A stretch of 64,000 bases of DNA, from assembly GCA_026225945.1 (NCBI GenBank), contig JAMJFZ010000696.1, positions 248,001 through 312,000 on the forward strand, given 5' to 3'. The position numbers were made by a program, and so were the translations under genes. Below the pieces are notes generated by a model. That model was not told the DNA's origin. It made no database searches and saw only the letters and a list, made by a program, of their open reading frames with translations. This document shows positions 48,908 to 59,457 of this stretch, one piece after another (within the stretch, counting starts at the first letter, position 1; each line of letters starts with the position of its first letter). This stretch comes from Cricetomys ansorgei. Its lineage: Eukaryota > Chordata > Mammalia > Rodentia > Nesomyidae.

Positions 48908-49285
48908 TTCACACACACACACACACCCCTCTAAATATATCAACTGGTATGTATATGATTTCAGGGCTGTCTGTTTGTATTAGATAACCAACTCAGGGGC
49001 TCATCTCTGGGGTATGACCTATTTATCCTGCTCTCAACATTCTGTAATTACTTGTCATGCTTTGCCTAGGGGTAGGACCCCATGAAACTTCCCTCTTCCA
49101 TGTTAACATGTTTAATGATCATTTACTTGTTCAGGCCTTGTTTAGGCAGCCATATTGTTGGGGTATCATGGGTGAAGTTTCCCTGTCATTTCTAGGAGAC
49201 ACGAACTCACAGCAGATTTCCTAGTCCTCTAATTCAGTCTTTCTGCCCACTCTTCCTTGGTGTTCCCTGAGGCTTAGGTGTGGGA
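47800..49285. other. Intergenic, with an LTR-like promoter fragment and pyrimidine tract
   Basis: About 48280-48550 has a TATA-like 'ggtataagagg', then 'gtaataaagtaa' about 20 bp on, and an end 'aggcaaca', as in an LTR, but I could not fix its ends. A (CT/CCCT)n tract runs at about 48826-48912, followed by CA. No gene. Confidence 0.45.
48826..48930 (+). repeat. Pyrimidine (CT)n tract with short (CA)n
   Basis: Long run of ctccctcc and tctctctc units ending in a CA run. Confidence 0.95.
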
Positions 49286-49289
49286 GTTT

Positions 49290-49898
49290 TGTTGTAGATG
49301 TTTTGTGGGGGTCCCACCTTAAGATTCAGGTCCCTAGTATAGAAAAAGACCAAAGCAGCCAACTTTAGTCAGGCTTCTAAGAGCACCAAAATTGTGTAGG
49401 CCCAAGCCAGGAGCACCGTGACCCAAAACAGTTCCCAGAGTTAAAGAAAAACACTTTCTAAGACAAACAAGACGGCCTTGGGCTAAAAGAGTTTCCCCAC
49501 GTAGACAGCCCATGGCCTCGGGCTGAGTCTTCCCCCCACCCACCTAGACTAAGACCCTAAAGTTTACATTTTCTAGGAGCCCGCAACCTTGCTATATGCC
49601 AGCACCAATCAGTTTAAAGGTTAACTGGCCCCTACGTATCAAAATGGGAAAACAATTTGGGGACCGTTCAACTTGTCCCAACTCGGTTTGTGCCTAGCAA
49701 CCGTTTCAACTGTATAAAAAGCTTCACCATTTGCTCCTGGTGGTGGCTTCTATCCTGCCTGTTAGAACGGCCCCAGTATACTGGAATAAATCCTCTTGCT
49801 ATTTGCATCGATTTTCTGACTGTGGGTCTCTGTGGGGGTGCGGCGTTCCGGTTTGGGCCCCTGGGGGGGGTCCCAGTTTGGATCTCTGAAGTCCAACA
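49290..49898 (+). mobile_element. Solo LTR, ERV1-type, with 4-bp target duplication
   Basis: Starts TGTTGTAGATG and ends GAAGTCCAACA, so its tips are inverted (TGTTG/CAACA). GTTT flanks it at 49286-49289 and 49899-49902; 4-bp duplications are typical of class I (gamma-like) ERVs. Internal landmarks in the right order are a CCAAT box near 49604, TATAAAAAG at 49712-49720, and AATAAA at 49785-49790. The internal retroviral region is absent. Confidence 0.9.
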
Positions 49899-50024
49899 GT
49901 TTCAATTAGGGCTGTACATTCTACCATCAACCGTTCTATGCATTTTGACTGGTTGTGTTTTTCTGTAATGGTCTCTGCCTATTGTAAAGAAAAGTTTATT
50001 TGATGAAGAGTATGCTTGCTAGTG

Positions 50025-50190
50025 TTATTTTTGTTGTTGTTTGTTTGTTTTGAGACAGGGTTTCTCTGTTGTAGCCCTGGCCGACCTGGAACTAACACTG
50101 TAGACCAGGCTGGCCTCAAACTCATAGAGATCCGCCTGCCTCTGCCTCCCGAGTGCTGGGTTTAAAGGCGTGCACAACCACCAACCAGCT
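50025..50190 (-). repeat. B1 SINE
   Basis: 'gagacagggtttctctgttg' through 'tagagatccgcctgcctctg' to 'aaaggcgtgcacaacca' is a little-diverged B1 in reverse. Confidence 0.93.
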
Positions 50191-50500
50191 TGTTGTTAGT
50201 TTTACGCCAACTTCACATAGGCTAAATTGATAATTGCTGAGGGAGGGCCCAGATAACTGAGTGCTGCCTCCATGAGTTGGTGGTCCTGGATACTATAAGA
50301 AAGCAGGCTGAGAAAACTGTGAGGAGCAAGCCAATACTCAGGACTTCTGCATAAGTTCCTACATGCAGGTTCCTGCTTTAAGTCTCAGCCCCGACTTCCC
50401 TGTATGATGGAATACAAGCTGTAAGATTAAACCTTTTCCTCACCAAGTTTCTTTTGGTCATGGTGTTTTATCACAGCAATAGAAACCCTAACTAAGACAA
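50190..50500 (+). repeat. Rodent LTR-like repeat (CTAACTAAGACA-ending family)
   Basis: 'gttagttttacgccaacttc' to 'gaaaccctaactaagaca'. Same family and orientation as 16138-16541, with an internal deletion near its start. Confidence 0.75.
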
Positions 50501-50623
50501 GGTGTGCGAGCTATACTTCTCTGTGGGTATAAGGATAAGTAAGCCTTTGGAGTACATTTATGAATTATGCTGGGTAATAAAGCAGGAGGAGTAAGTTCTC
50601 TTTTAAGATTCAGGACATGTATC

Positions 50624-50953
50624 TGTAGTTGTATGCTACTGTGCAGCTCATCAGGGACACATGGAGGCATTCACATATGTGCAATCCCTGCCAGACCTCA
50701 GCAGAGGGAACTGCCATCATGACAAGCGCCTTCCTTGACAGTGGAACCCTGAGTGTCTGAGCTCAGGTTTTTTTTGATACAAAACTCCTCAGGTGTTCTA
50801 CTAATAGCACATACAGATCATGTGCAATCAAACATCTTTGACATAAAGCCAATACTTGCAAATAATACAAAACGCCAAGACCTAGGCAGTCCCTCACCCA
50901 ATAGTGCACAAAACAACCATTTAAAACATTACTAAAAATAAACTTCTACAACA
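50624..50953 (-). mobile_element. Solo LTR of the non-coding ERV family
   Basis: The reverse complement runs TGTTGTAGAAGTTTA...ACTACA, matching the LTRs at 27.7-29.8 kb, with no interior attached. The flanks tgtatc and tccatc match at four of six positions, so any target duplication has decayed. Confidence 0.82.
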
Positions 50954-51044
50954 TCCATCAACTTACATAGATGGTTAGGTTTCCAGTACGAGGCGTGATT
51001 TCCCTCATATTGAGTGGGCCATAAGTCCTAAAAGGACTAATTAA

Positions 51045-51100
51045 CTATGTAAATAACTAAATAAATAACTATATAAATAACTAAATAAATAACTAAAAGC
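51045..51100 (+). repeat. Short AAATAACT-type tandem repeat
   Basis: Repeated 'aataactaaata' and 'aactatataaat' units, about five imperfect copies. Confidence 0.85.
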
Positions 51101-51487
51101 TTAGTTATTGCCACAATATGAGTGCCATTATTGTACCCTTAGGGATATTGTGCTATGCTTATCATTGTGGTTCATAGGCATCATAGCTAGGTAGGATCAT
51201 TTGTTGCATCCTTCACTTGGAAACTTTCATAGCACCTTCCTGAACTAAGATAATTCTCAGGGGAGAGACTAAACCATTTATTTATGCTAACCTGAGAATG
51301 TACTCTTTGGTTTAAGACTTGTCTCTCCCATAGCTCTATACTTGAAGCCAGAAAATATCACTTCTGTCCACATGGCAATGATATTTATCTCAGCTAATAG
51401 AATATGTTGCAATGGGGGTCATTTTTGTTTGGTATTACTGGATTGTCTTAAATCTTCCTTACAGTCTTCATCCTCCTGTATACCTAC

Positions 51488-51701
51488 TGTAGCACAGAGA
51501 CAAGGAGGAATTTTTCAAAGGTGCAGACCTTTCCAGATCTCAGCGGAGGGAACCACCACCATGGCACTATACTGGACAGTAGAACCTTGAGCCTCTCAGC
51601 TCAGGTGTTTTTATTGATTCAAAAATCCTCAGGTGTTCTACTGATAGCACATGCAGATCCTGAGCAATCAAACATCCCTGGCATAAAAACCCTCCAAAAA
51701 T
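51488..51701 (-). mobile_element. Truncated LTR of the non-coding ERV family
   Basis: Contains the family landmarks in reverse ('ggagggaaccaccaccatgg', 'tttttattgattc', 'ctactgatagcacatgcaga'). It stops where L1 sequence begins, so its U3 start is missing. Confidence 0.75.
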
Positions 51702-51705
51702 GCCA

Positions 51706-52315
51706 TTGAGTTCATTTTGTGTTGGCCAGCTACTGCTGGGCCTGGGGTCTGTCATTAAGTGTGATTTGTATATTCAGTGGGACTCTCTTGGAGAAACTAA
51801 GTTTTCCTTTGCAAGCAGGCAGGTATCAATCACAAATAGCTTCTTGGTTAGGGACAAAAGCTCATGTCTACTTCCCCATCAGAGCTGGGATTCCATCTGG
51901 TTTAGACCTGTGCAGGCCCAGTGTATGCTGCCACAGTCTCTGTGAGTTCATATGTACACCAGTCTTGTTGAGTCTGGAAGACACTGTTTCCTTGGGGTCA
52001 TTTATCCCCTCTAGCTCTTATAATCTTTCCACCTTCACTCCTGCATAGCTCCCTGAGCCCTGAGAGAAAGGGGTCTGATGAAGACATCCCATTTAGACTG
52101 AGTGTCCAAGGTTCCTCACTCTCTATACCTTGTCCAGTTGTGGGCCTCTGTGTTAGCTCTCATCTACTGCAGGAGAAATACTCTCTGATGATGGCTGAGT
52201 GATCTATGAGTACAGCAGAATGTCTTTAGTAGTCGTTTTAGTGTTGTGTTCCTTTAACAAAGCAGTAGTATTGGGTTTTCTTCTAAGTCCATGCCCTATC
52301 TAGTCTTGTTATCTT
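51706..52315 (-). repeat. L1 3'UTR fragment, reverse
   Basis: 'ttggccagctactgctgggc' through 'catcccatttagactgagtg' to 'cctatctagtc' is colinear with the L1 piece at 53060-53636. Confidence 0.8.
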
Positions 52316-52334
52316 GACTCTTAACCAATGTCAT

Positions 52335-52565
52335 GTAAATTTTTATTTAAATATTATTTTATTATTTTGTGTATATGAATGGAATGCATATTTGTCTATA
52401 TACCGCATATATGCATGGTCCTCAGAGACAGAAAGAAGGCAGCAATCCCCTGGAACTAGAGTTACAAACAGCTGTGAGCTGCCATAAGGGTGCTGGAGAT
52501 AAAACTCAGGGCCCTTGGAAAAGCAGACAGTACTCTAACCTGCCGAGCCATCACTCCAGCCTCTC
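52335..52565 (-). repeat. B3 SINE with target duplication in L1-type sequence
   Basis: Reversed B3 ending 'cctgccgagccatcactcca'. Flanks 'cttgactcttaaccaa' (about 52313) and 'cttgactcttagccaa' (about 52580) are near-identical, marking the insertion site. Confidence 0.85.
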
Positions 52566-52605
52566 TTACCCAAATGTCTTGACTCTTAGCCAAGGCTTTG
52601 TCTCT

Positions 52606-53636
52606 TTTCTTTTTCTTTTATTGAAAATAGATTTTTTCTCATATATATGTCCTTATTATGGTTTCCGCTCCGTCTACTCCTCCAGTTCCTCCTCACCTTC
52701 CCTCCCGTCTGCACCCACCCCTTTCTGTCTCTCATTAGAAAACAAACAGCCTTCTAAGGGATAAAAATAAAGTAAAATAAGATATAATGAGACAAGACAA
52801 AAACTAACAAATCAGAATAGGACATAATAAACAAATAGAAGGAAAAGAGCCCAAGGAAAATCACAACAAACAGAGACCCACTTGTTTGCATGCTCAAGAA
52901 TTCCCCTAAAAACTGAACTGGAATCCATAATTTATATGCAAAGTACCTGTAGGGTAAAAAAGAGAAAATAAAAAAATTATATAATATATATAATAAAAAT
53001 TAAAAGATAGAATTTTTAAAAAAGGAAAATCGCTAGCATGACATTATGAGACAAAGAGATCATTTTCTGTTGGCCATCTACTGCTGGGCATAGAGCCTAC
53101 CCTCAGGAGGAGTTTGTTTCCAGTTAGACTCCCTTGGAGGAGATTAAACTTCATTTGCAGTGGTTATCAGTTGGAGATGGATTCTAGGTTAGGGATGGAG
53201 GCATGGTCCACTTCTCCTTTCAGCTCTAGGGCCCATCTGGTGTAGGCCCTGTGCCTGTTGCTCAGCTCCTGTGCCTTCACACATATGTTGATCATGTTGA
53301 TTTAGAAGGCCTTGTGTTCTTGGTATCCTCCATCCCCTCTGCTATTACCCTTTTCCCACCTCCTCTTCCAAGTGGTTCCCTGAGCCCTGAGGGGAGAAAT
53401 TTGATGGAGACAGCCCATTTAGGGCTTAGTGTCCAATCTCTCTCCCTGCCTCTCCATAGTGTCTAGCTGTGGGTCTCTGCATTTGTTCCCATCTGCTGCA
53501 GGAGAAAGCTTCTCTGATGATGGCTGCGCAAGGCACTGATCTATGAGTGTAGTAGAATGTTAATGAGTCATTTAATTGCTATTTTCTTCTCTTGAAACAG
53601 TAGTATTTGGTTTTACCCTAGGTTCCTGGGCTATCT
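52606..53636 (-). repeat. L1 3' end, reverse orientation
   Basis: T-rich 'cttttattgaaaatagattt', C-rich 'ctccagttcctcctcacctt' and 'gaaaacaaacagccttctaa', then the colinear 3'UTR block shared with 51706-52315. The younger LTR at 53640 abuts its far end. Confidence 0.85.
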
Positions 53637-53639
53637 AGT

Positions 53640-53968
53640 ATAGTACACCTACTGTGGCGGCATGGCCAAGAAGACAAGGAGGTATTCACATAGGTGGAAA
53701 CCTTGCCAGACCTCAGAAGAGGAAACCACTTGTCATGGCAAGTACCATCCTGGACAGTGGAACTCTGAGCGTCTCATCTCAGGGGTTTTTATTGACACAG
53801 AAGCTCCTCAAGTGTTCTACTGATAGCACATGAAGATCATGAACAATCAAACATCTTTTATAAGGCCAGCACCCACAGACAATACAAATGCCAAGGCCTA
53901 GGTAACCCTTCCCCAAGAATGCACAAAACAATCATTTTAAACGTAACTAGAAATAAACTTCTGCAATA
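53640..53968 (-). mobile_element. Solo LTR of the non-coding ERV family
   Basis: Family landmarks in reverse are complete: 'cctactgtggcggc', 'ccagacctcagaagagg', 'tttttattgacac', and 'aaataaacttctgcaata' at the LTR start. No interior is attached and no clear target duplication. Confidence 0.78.
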
Positions 53969-53969
53969 T

Positions 53970-54432
53970 GTTGCCACTGTTTTTAGTCATCTGTGCACCT
54001 GCTAATGATCCCTTACCTATGTTCCCATTAGTAACACTGTTAAAACTCATCAGATCTATTTAGACTTTGGAAGGGAGAAATGATTTAAATACAGTGCCCA
54101 CGAATCCTTACTTTATTCTGTTATAATTTTCCTGTTTGGGGTGAGTAAGGTAGATGTTGGTTCATGTCTGCCAGAAATAGTGTTATGAAACAAACTTGAA
54201 TTGAAATCTCCAACACCAATGTAGAAGCCAGGTATGGCTGCATGTTCCTGTAACCCTAGTGTTGAGGGATGGAGACAGGTAGATCCCAGGAATCCCCAGG
54301 GCAGCCAGTGTAGCAAATAGTAAGCTTCAGTTTACTGAGACTATGACTCAAAAATAAGGTAGAGAGCCATAGAAGAAAACATCTAAACTCCTCTAGTCTT
54401 CACATGTACCTCTGTATACACGTGTATATATA

Positions 54433-54466
<34 letters not shown>

Positions 54467-55320
54467 GCATAGAATGCACACAAAATTTATTAAAAATTAT
54501 ATATATATATATATATATATAAGAAAAAAATAAAACCTGATTTGGTATACCTCATATCTCTCACCTTTGAAATTGTAGTCAGGAAAGAGCTTGGAGGACA
54601 CTCAAACTGAGTAAATATCACCATGGCAGCACAAAAGGGTCTCTGGGAGATCCTGCCAGGGTGTGGAAAAAGCTGAGCCAAGATGGGAAGCTTTCAGGAG
54701 AGGCCTTGTTGAAAGCTAGGTAGTCTATGGCAAAGGTTCCTTCAGCCTAGGAGTTAAGGAACGTGAGAAAGACAGGGATATCACACCTCTTTCCTCACCA
54801 TATCCCTTCCAGTAGTTGTATCGTTAGGCATACAGCATATGATAGTGAGTTGCTGTGTCATGTTCCACACCATGATGATAATGGACCAAACCTCTGAAAC
54901 TTTAAGCAAGTCCCAATGAAATGCTTTCTTTTATAAGAGTTGGCCGTGATGTCTCTTCACAGCAATAGAAGACTGAATAAGACATCCAAATATTGGGGAA
55001 GCAGAAACAGTGGATCCCTGGAGCCCAATGGACAGGCAGAACAGCTGAATGAGTGAGCTCCGTCTTTTTTCATAATAGATTTATTAATTACTTGAGTTTT
55101 GTACAATGTACCTCGATTACACCTTTTCCCCATTCTGCCCTGGTTCATTTTCCCACTTCTGTGCCTCAAGAAGAAAAATAAAAGATAAAATTAGGTCTAG
55201 CCTGTGTGGTGAGAGTGTGGATCTTAGGCATCACCATGGTTTTTGGAGGTAGCAGGACACTCTGACCAACATTAATCTGGTCCAAAATTAGCCTGAGATT
55301 AAGCATGACTGAGTTCAACA
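53970..55320. other. Intergenic with microsatellites and repeat pieces
   Basis: A B1-like stretch at about 54218-54360 (+), CA and AT runs at 54436-54521, and a 3' piece of the TGTAGTGGTTTGAAT family at about 54848-54982. No gene. Confidence 0.55.
54436..54521 (+). repeat. (CA)n and (AT)n microsatellites
   Basis: A CA run at about 54436-54464 and, 30 bp on, an AT run at about 54498-54521. Confidence 0.95.
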
Positions 55321-55324
55321 TGAA

Positions 55325-55640
55325 GTTGGGCCCCGCCACCCAAACATGCAGGCACCCAGATATCCTGCAGTCACCTAGACATCCCACAAACACCCAGTCA
55401 TCAGGCAGGTACCTGGACATCCCACAGGCATCCAATTATCACACAAGCACCCAGGCACTTGGACATCCTGCAAGCACCAGAGCATCCTGCAGGGGCCCAG
55501 ACATCCTTCAGGGACCCAATAATCACATAAGCATCCGGTTATTACACAGGCACCCGGACATCCTGTAGGCACCATGGCATCCTGCAGGGGCCCAGACATT
55601 CTGCAGGGCCCTGGACATCCCATAGGCAACTAGACATTCC
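55325..55640. repeat. Minisatellite, 18-19 bp unit, about 16 imperfect copies
   Basis: Units of the form 'gacatcctgcaggcaccca' with many substitutions ('gacatcccacaggcatcca', 'gacatccttcagggaccca'). Both strands have open frames through it, giving Cys/Gly/Pro- or His/Pro-rich translations. That follows from the repeat and is not evidence for a protein. Confidence 0.92.
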
Positions 55641-58600
55641 ACTGGCACAAGGATGTGAGCTCCATTTTTAGTGAGAAATCCTGTCTCAAAAAAATAGGTG
55701 GAGGAACAATTGAGGAAGACACCGAATGCCAATATCTGGTCTCTAGACACATGTGCATGCACACACATACGCACACTAAAAAAATAATTCCTGAAGAGGA
55801 AAGTTTTATATTCAGCAAGTCCCACCTCAGAGCTGTGGTCAGATCAGCATAGAGATCCCTGAAAAGCCCTTCTAATTTGATTAGGCCACAAAAAGGCTGA
55901 TGGAAGAAGACCCACGGCTTAGTGTTCATGTTTCAAGGTCTCACATTTTCATAAATGAGTGCTTGGAGATGTCCTGATGAGTGTGGGTTACAAGGGAAGA
56001 CTCTGTCCATCACTAGAATATCTCAGTGTGATTTTGCCATGCTTTTAATATAGATTAACCATAAGCCAATGGCTTCTCTGCTTTCTTGCTCCCTGCTCTG
56101 CACATCCACTTTGGCAGAGATTTAAACAAAATTACTTTGTCTTTTTATAAACAGAATTTATCTTGCTTTCTCTACTCCACAAAGTAGAAGTAAATGTCCA
56201 CCTCATATTTTGGTACTATAATGACTTGCTCCGTCTCAAAATTTTGTTTCCAATGACTATGAATGCCTTCTGCAAACCTGTGAATTTTTCAATGGCAATG
56301 TTGCTAACTCCCCTTCTCCTGAAAATCATGAAGAATAATAGAAGCCAGGGGCTTTCAAACCCAGATGAGTGCGCCATGTAGCAATTGCTTGTTTAATACA
56401 GAGGAAGCACACTGACCCAGGTATTTGCTATTATAGTTCTTTATTTTGATTCTTGATATTTACATGTTTTTATTTTGGCACATTTTTCAGAATCATAATT
56501 TTATGCTTTTTCATGTTTCACTTTCTTGAAACAGGCTTGGTCAAGGTCTTTTCTCACAAGAATATCAATAAATGAGCTCATCTTGGGCACCCACATATCT
56601 AGCGAGTCTCTGCTACTCTGTAACCCTTGCAGATCAGGTTACCCAGGTCACCCAGCTATTGACAATTCTCTTTTCTTTCTTTTCACTGTCTTGGCCCAAC
56701 GCCATTGCGAAGACCTGTATGTATATGACATTACCATAGTTCATCTGCTTCCAGGAAGTTATTAACTTTAGTTGTCATTAGAAGAATCCTCTTGTATTAT
56801 CTGAAGTCATATACTATGGTACTGTGCAAAACTCTGGCACTTTTAGCTTTGCTAATGAATACTGATCCTGGGGGTACAGTCAGGCATGCTGGTGGGTGCA
56901 AATTCTATCACAGAGTTCATGGATGACCCTGGCCAGGTGGCATACTTCATAATTTAAGTACATCAGAGAGATACTTTAACATTCTTCCCTCCCTCCCCTG
57001 AAAACCCAACACTGATAATGTATATTTCATATTAATCACAGGACATCATATAACACACTTCAACAACAAACACACTTCACTTTTGTTAGGACAAGTTACA
57101 ATTACCTTGGATGCTAGGTTGTGGAGTAGCTAGAAAGTTCCTGCTTACTACCACAGGGTATCATGCAGATGTGAATGCATTCAGTAGTTAATAGCTTGAA
57201 GGTGTAGCTGCTGTATATACAGAGTAAGAAACCCTCATTAGGAATGTTCACAATGCATTTGCAGCCTTGCTATTAACTTGAATGATACAAATTGTAAGGA
57301 TACATTGGATGAACTCCACTGAGACCCAACAGATTGCAAATCAAACTGGGCAGGACACATGTCCACAACAAATCACACTTTGGATAGACAGATAGCTGGT
57401 GTCCTTCTTGGATAGGGATTCTAGAGGAAAAGGGGAAGGGAGGTCTCTTCCTACAAAGATGCTCCAGGTGCTGTCCAGTGAGCTCACTGGCAGGTAGATT
57501 CTGTAGGGCACCCCTCTGAGCACAGGAAAGGGACAGTAGGGGAGTGCATCAGTTGAGAGTTAGGAAGATAAGGAGAAAGAACAAGCATCCTTAAGCATGG
57601 CACACAAGCTCCACTTTTCCCTGGGAACACTGGGGACAAGGTGCTTTGTCTTCCCTGGCTCACAGGGCTCCTGTGAGGATCCAACGATGTGGCGGGTCAG
57701 AGAGCTCGTTGACACTTACTATGCACTAGACAAATAGAAAGGATTAGTATATAGATTCACAGTAGTTGTCCATATGCTATTCTAGGCCGATGGTGAAATC
57801 ACGTATGGACTTTCTCAACTAGTGTTTACTCATCAAGTGCTTCTACTGTGACTAGTAATCAACTTGACAACCGATAGAAAGCCAACTCCTATCTAGACAG
57901 AAGTACTGAGTTCCTAGTGGCAAGTGCTGCAAACCAGAAATACAGGCAAGAGAAGGTCTAATAACTTCAAAGGGAAGAGCTGAACATATACAAACTCCTG
58001 CCTGACATCACACTATCCTGTATATCCCTGCTAGAAGCATTCTTTTTCACTTACGCTGCAATGTAACCTTGCAGTCCCTCCCACCCACCTGCCCTTCCCA
58101 TCCCTGTACCACAACTCCACACTCAAAGTACAAGGCACTTAGAAATGATTCCCAACTTTCCCTTTGTCAGAATATCCAAGCCATGCCTAGTCCCTCTTCT
58201 GCATACCCCAGGCTAACTTGCTTGACTTCTTCACCCAAGGCCCTTTTTAGCAGGTGGACAAGGTGCATGACATCCAGGAAGAAGAAAAAAAGGTGATGCA
58301 AAAAACAATTTCTACATCTCAGGGGAACTAGAAAGAAAGCTCCCAGGAATGTTTGTGAACCGGGCTCAGATTCTCATTCCTCAGCCTGGCTCTTTTCTGT
58401 CCTCTAAATAATTCCAAGGACATTTCTGGGCTGATGAATTGTTCAAAATATTTGAAAGGTGAGAGTCTTCTAGCAGGAGGAAATCAATGTGAAATTTATC
58501 ACCGAGCCTCCTCAATCTCTCCCCCTCTGGCAACATGTTATCTCCTTCCCCCAGCCCCCCATAATAAAGAGAAGTGCCCAATGGATTTGATTGCCCAGAT

Positions 58601-58698
58601 AACTGCCAAATAAAAGGAACAATGGGAAGAGGAAAAACCAAAACCAAAGGGACTATGAATGAAACACATCATATCTCTGCTGCTGTGGGATGGGGGAA
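55641..58698 (-). other. GABRQ 3' flank; extent of the 3'UTR unknown
   Basis: No other gene is seen. On the - strand the only AATAAA I noted is at 56440-56445 (TTTATT on +), about 2.25 kb past the GABRQ stop. If used, the 3'UTR would be long. The sequence is mostly unique. Confidence 0.45.
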
Positions 58699-59457
58699 CT
58701 AATAGATGTGGTACAACCAATAAACCACATTGAACAACCCAAAGGAAAGAGGGAAGAGGAAACGGGACCACCTATCAACCTTAGGGACCCGGTCAGGGTT
58801 AAAGAGCTGGAAAGAGAACCCTTCGTTGAAGGAGCACCCAGGGCTTGCGGGGCAACTCTCCTCAGACTCTGAGCTACTGTCCTTCTCTCGGTCATAGGCC
58901 ATGAGCTCCTCATCAGTAAGGCTCCAGATACTGTCAGCATCCCCCTTGCATTGTTCATGAAGGCCAAGCCAGCTGTTGATACTGCTGTCATCCTGTAAGC
59001 TCTCAATCTTATCAAGGTCCCAACTTGCTTCTTGCACACACCTCAGGCCATGGTCGAGCATGAGACTTCCACCGGGGCCACTGTCATGACAATGGCTTTC
59101 ATCAGAGCTTAGGCTTTCTTCAGGGTCTTCATCACCATGGGCCTCAGAATGGTTGTGGATTTCGATGGGGACAATACTGTCATTGGTGAGGAAGCCATGA
59201 AAGTGAATGTTGTAGTCATGCAGTGTTTGCTGAGAGGTGGAGGGCAGATCACTCAGGCTTTCTCCGGTGGCCAACTGGGCCTGGCTTGAGGTGCAAGAGA
59301 GTAGGCTGATGCTTTCTGAGGTGGCCATTTGGGCCTGTTCTGAGGTAAGTGCCAAGGATCCGACGCTTTCCAGGCTTGCCAGATGAGCAAGCATGGGGCT
59401 GTCAGGAAGAGGACCAGCTCTGTCTTCCATTCTGTCCTCCACATTAATCAGGCCATC
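58699..59457 (-). CDS. GABRQ: GABRQ last coding exon (M3-M4 loop and M4)
   Basis: Acceptor tcccccaag|GAT; 252 codons then TAG. It opens DGLINVEDR, as in human theta. Three 18-residue repeats follow (LASLESVGS..., MATSESISL..., LATGESLSD...). After them come long acidic Ser-rich stretches and the [18 protein letters not shown] motif. M4 ends VYWLYHIY. The open frame upstream to 59610 is intronic. Confidence 0.95.
   Translation of the reverse strand, partial: DGLINVEDRMEDRAGPLPDSPMLAHLASLESVGSLALTSEQAQMATSESISLLSCTSSQAQLATGESLSDLPSTSQQTLHDYNIHFHGFLTNDSIVPIEIHNHSEAHGDEDPEESLSSDESHCHDSGPGGSLMLDHGLRCVQEASWDLDKIESLQDDSSINSWLGLHEQCKGDADSIWSLTDEELMAYDREKDSSSESEESCPASPGCSFNEGFSFQLFNPDRVPKVDRWSRFLFPLSFGLFNVVYWLYHIY

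Noticed and set aside
55305..55629. Repeat proteins on both strands (Cys/Gly/Pro-rich and His/Pro-rich)
   Set aside because: They are produced by the minisatellite. Both strands are open, and there is no start context, domain or homology to support either.
55325..55640. CRISPR-like array
   Set aside because: No constant-repeat and variable-spacer pattern; the units are continuous and the genome is mammalian.
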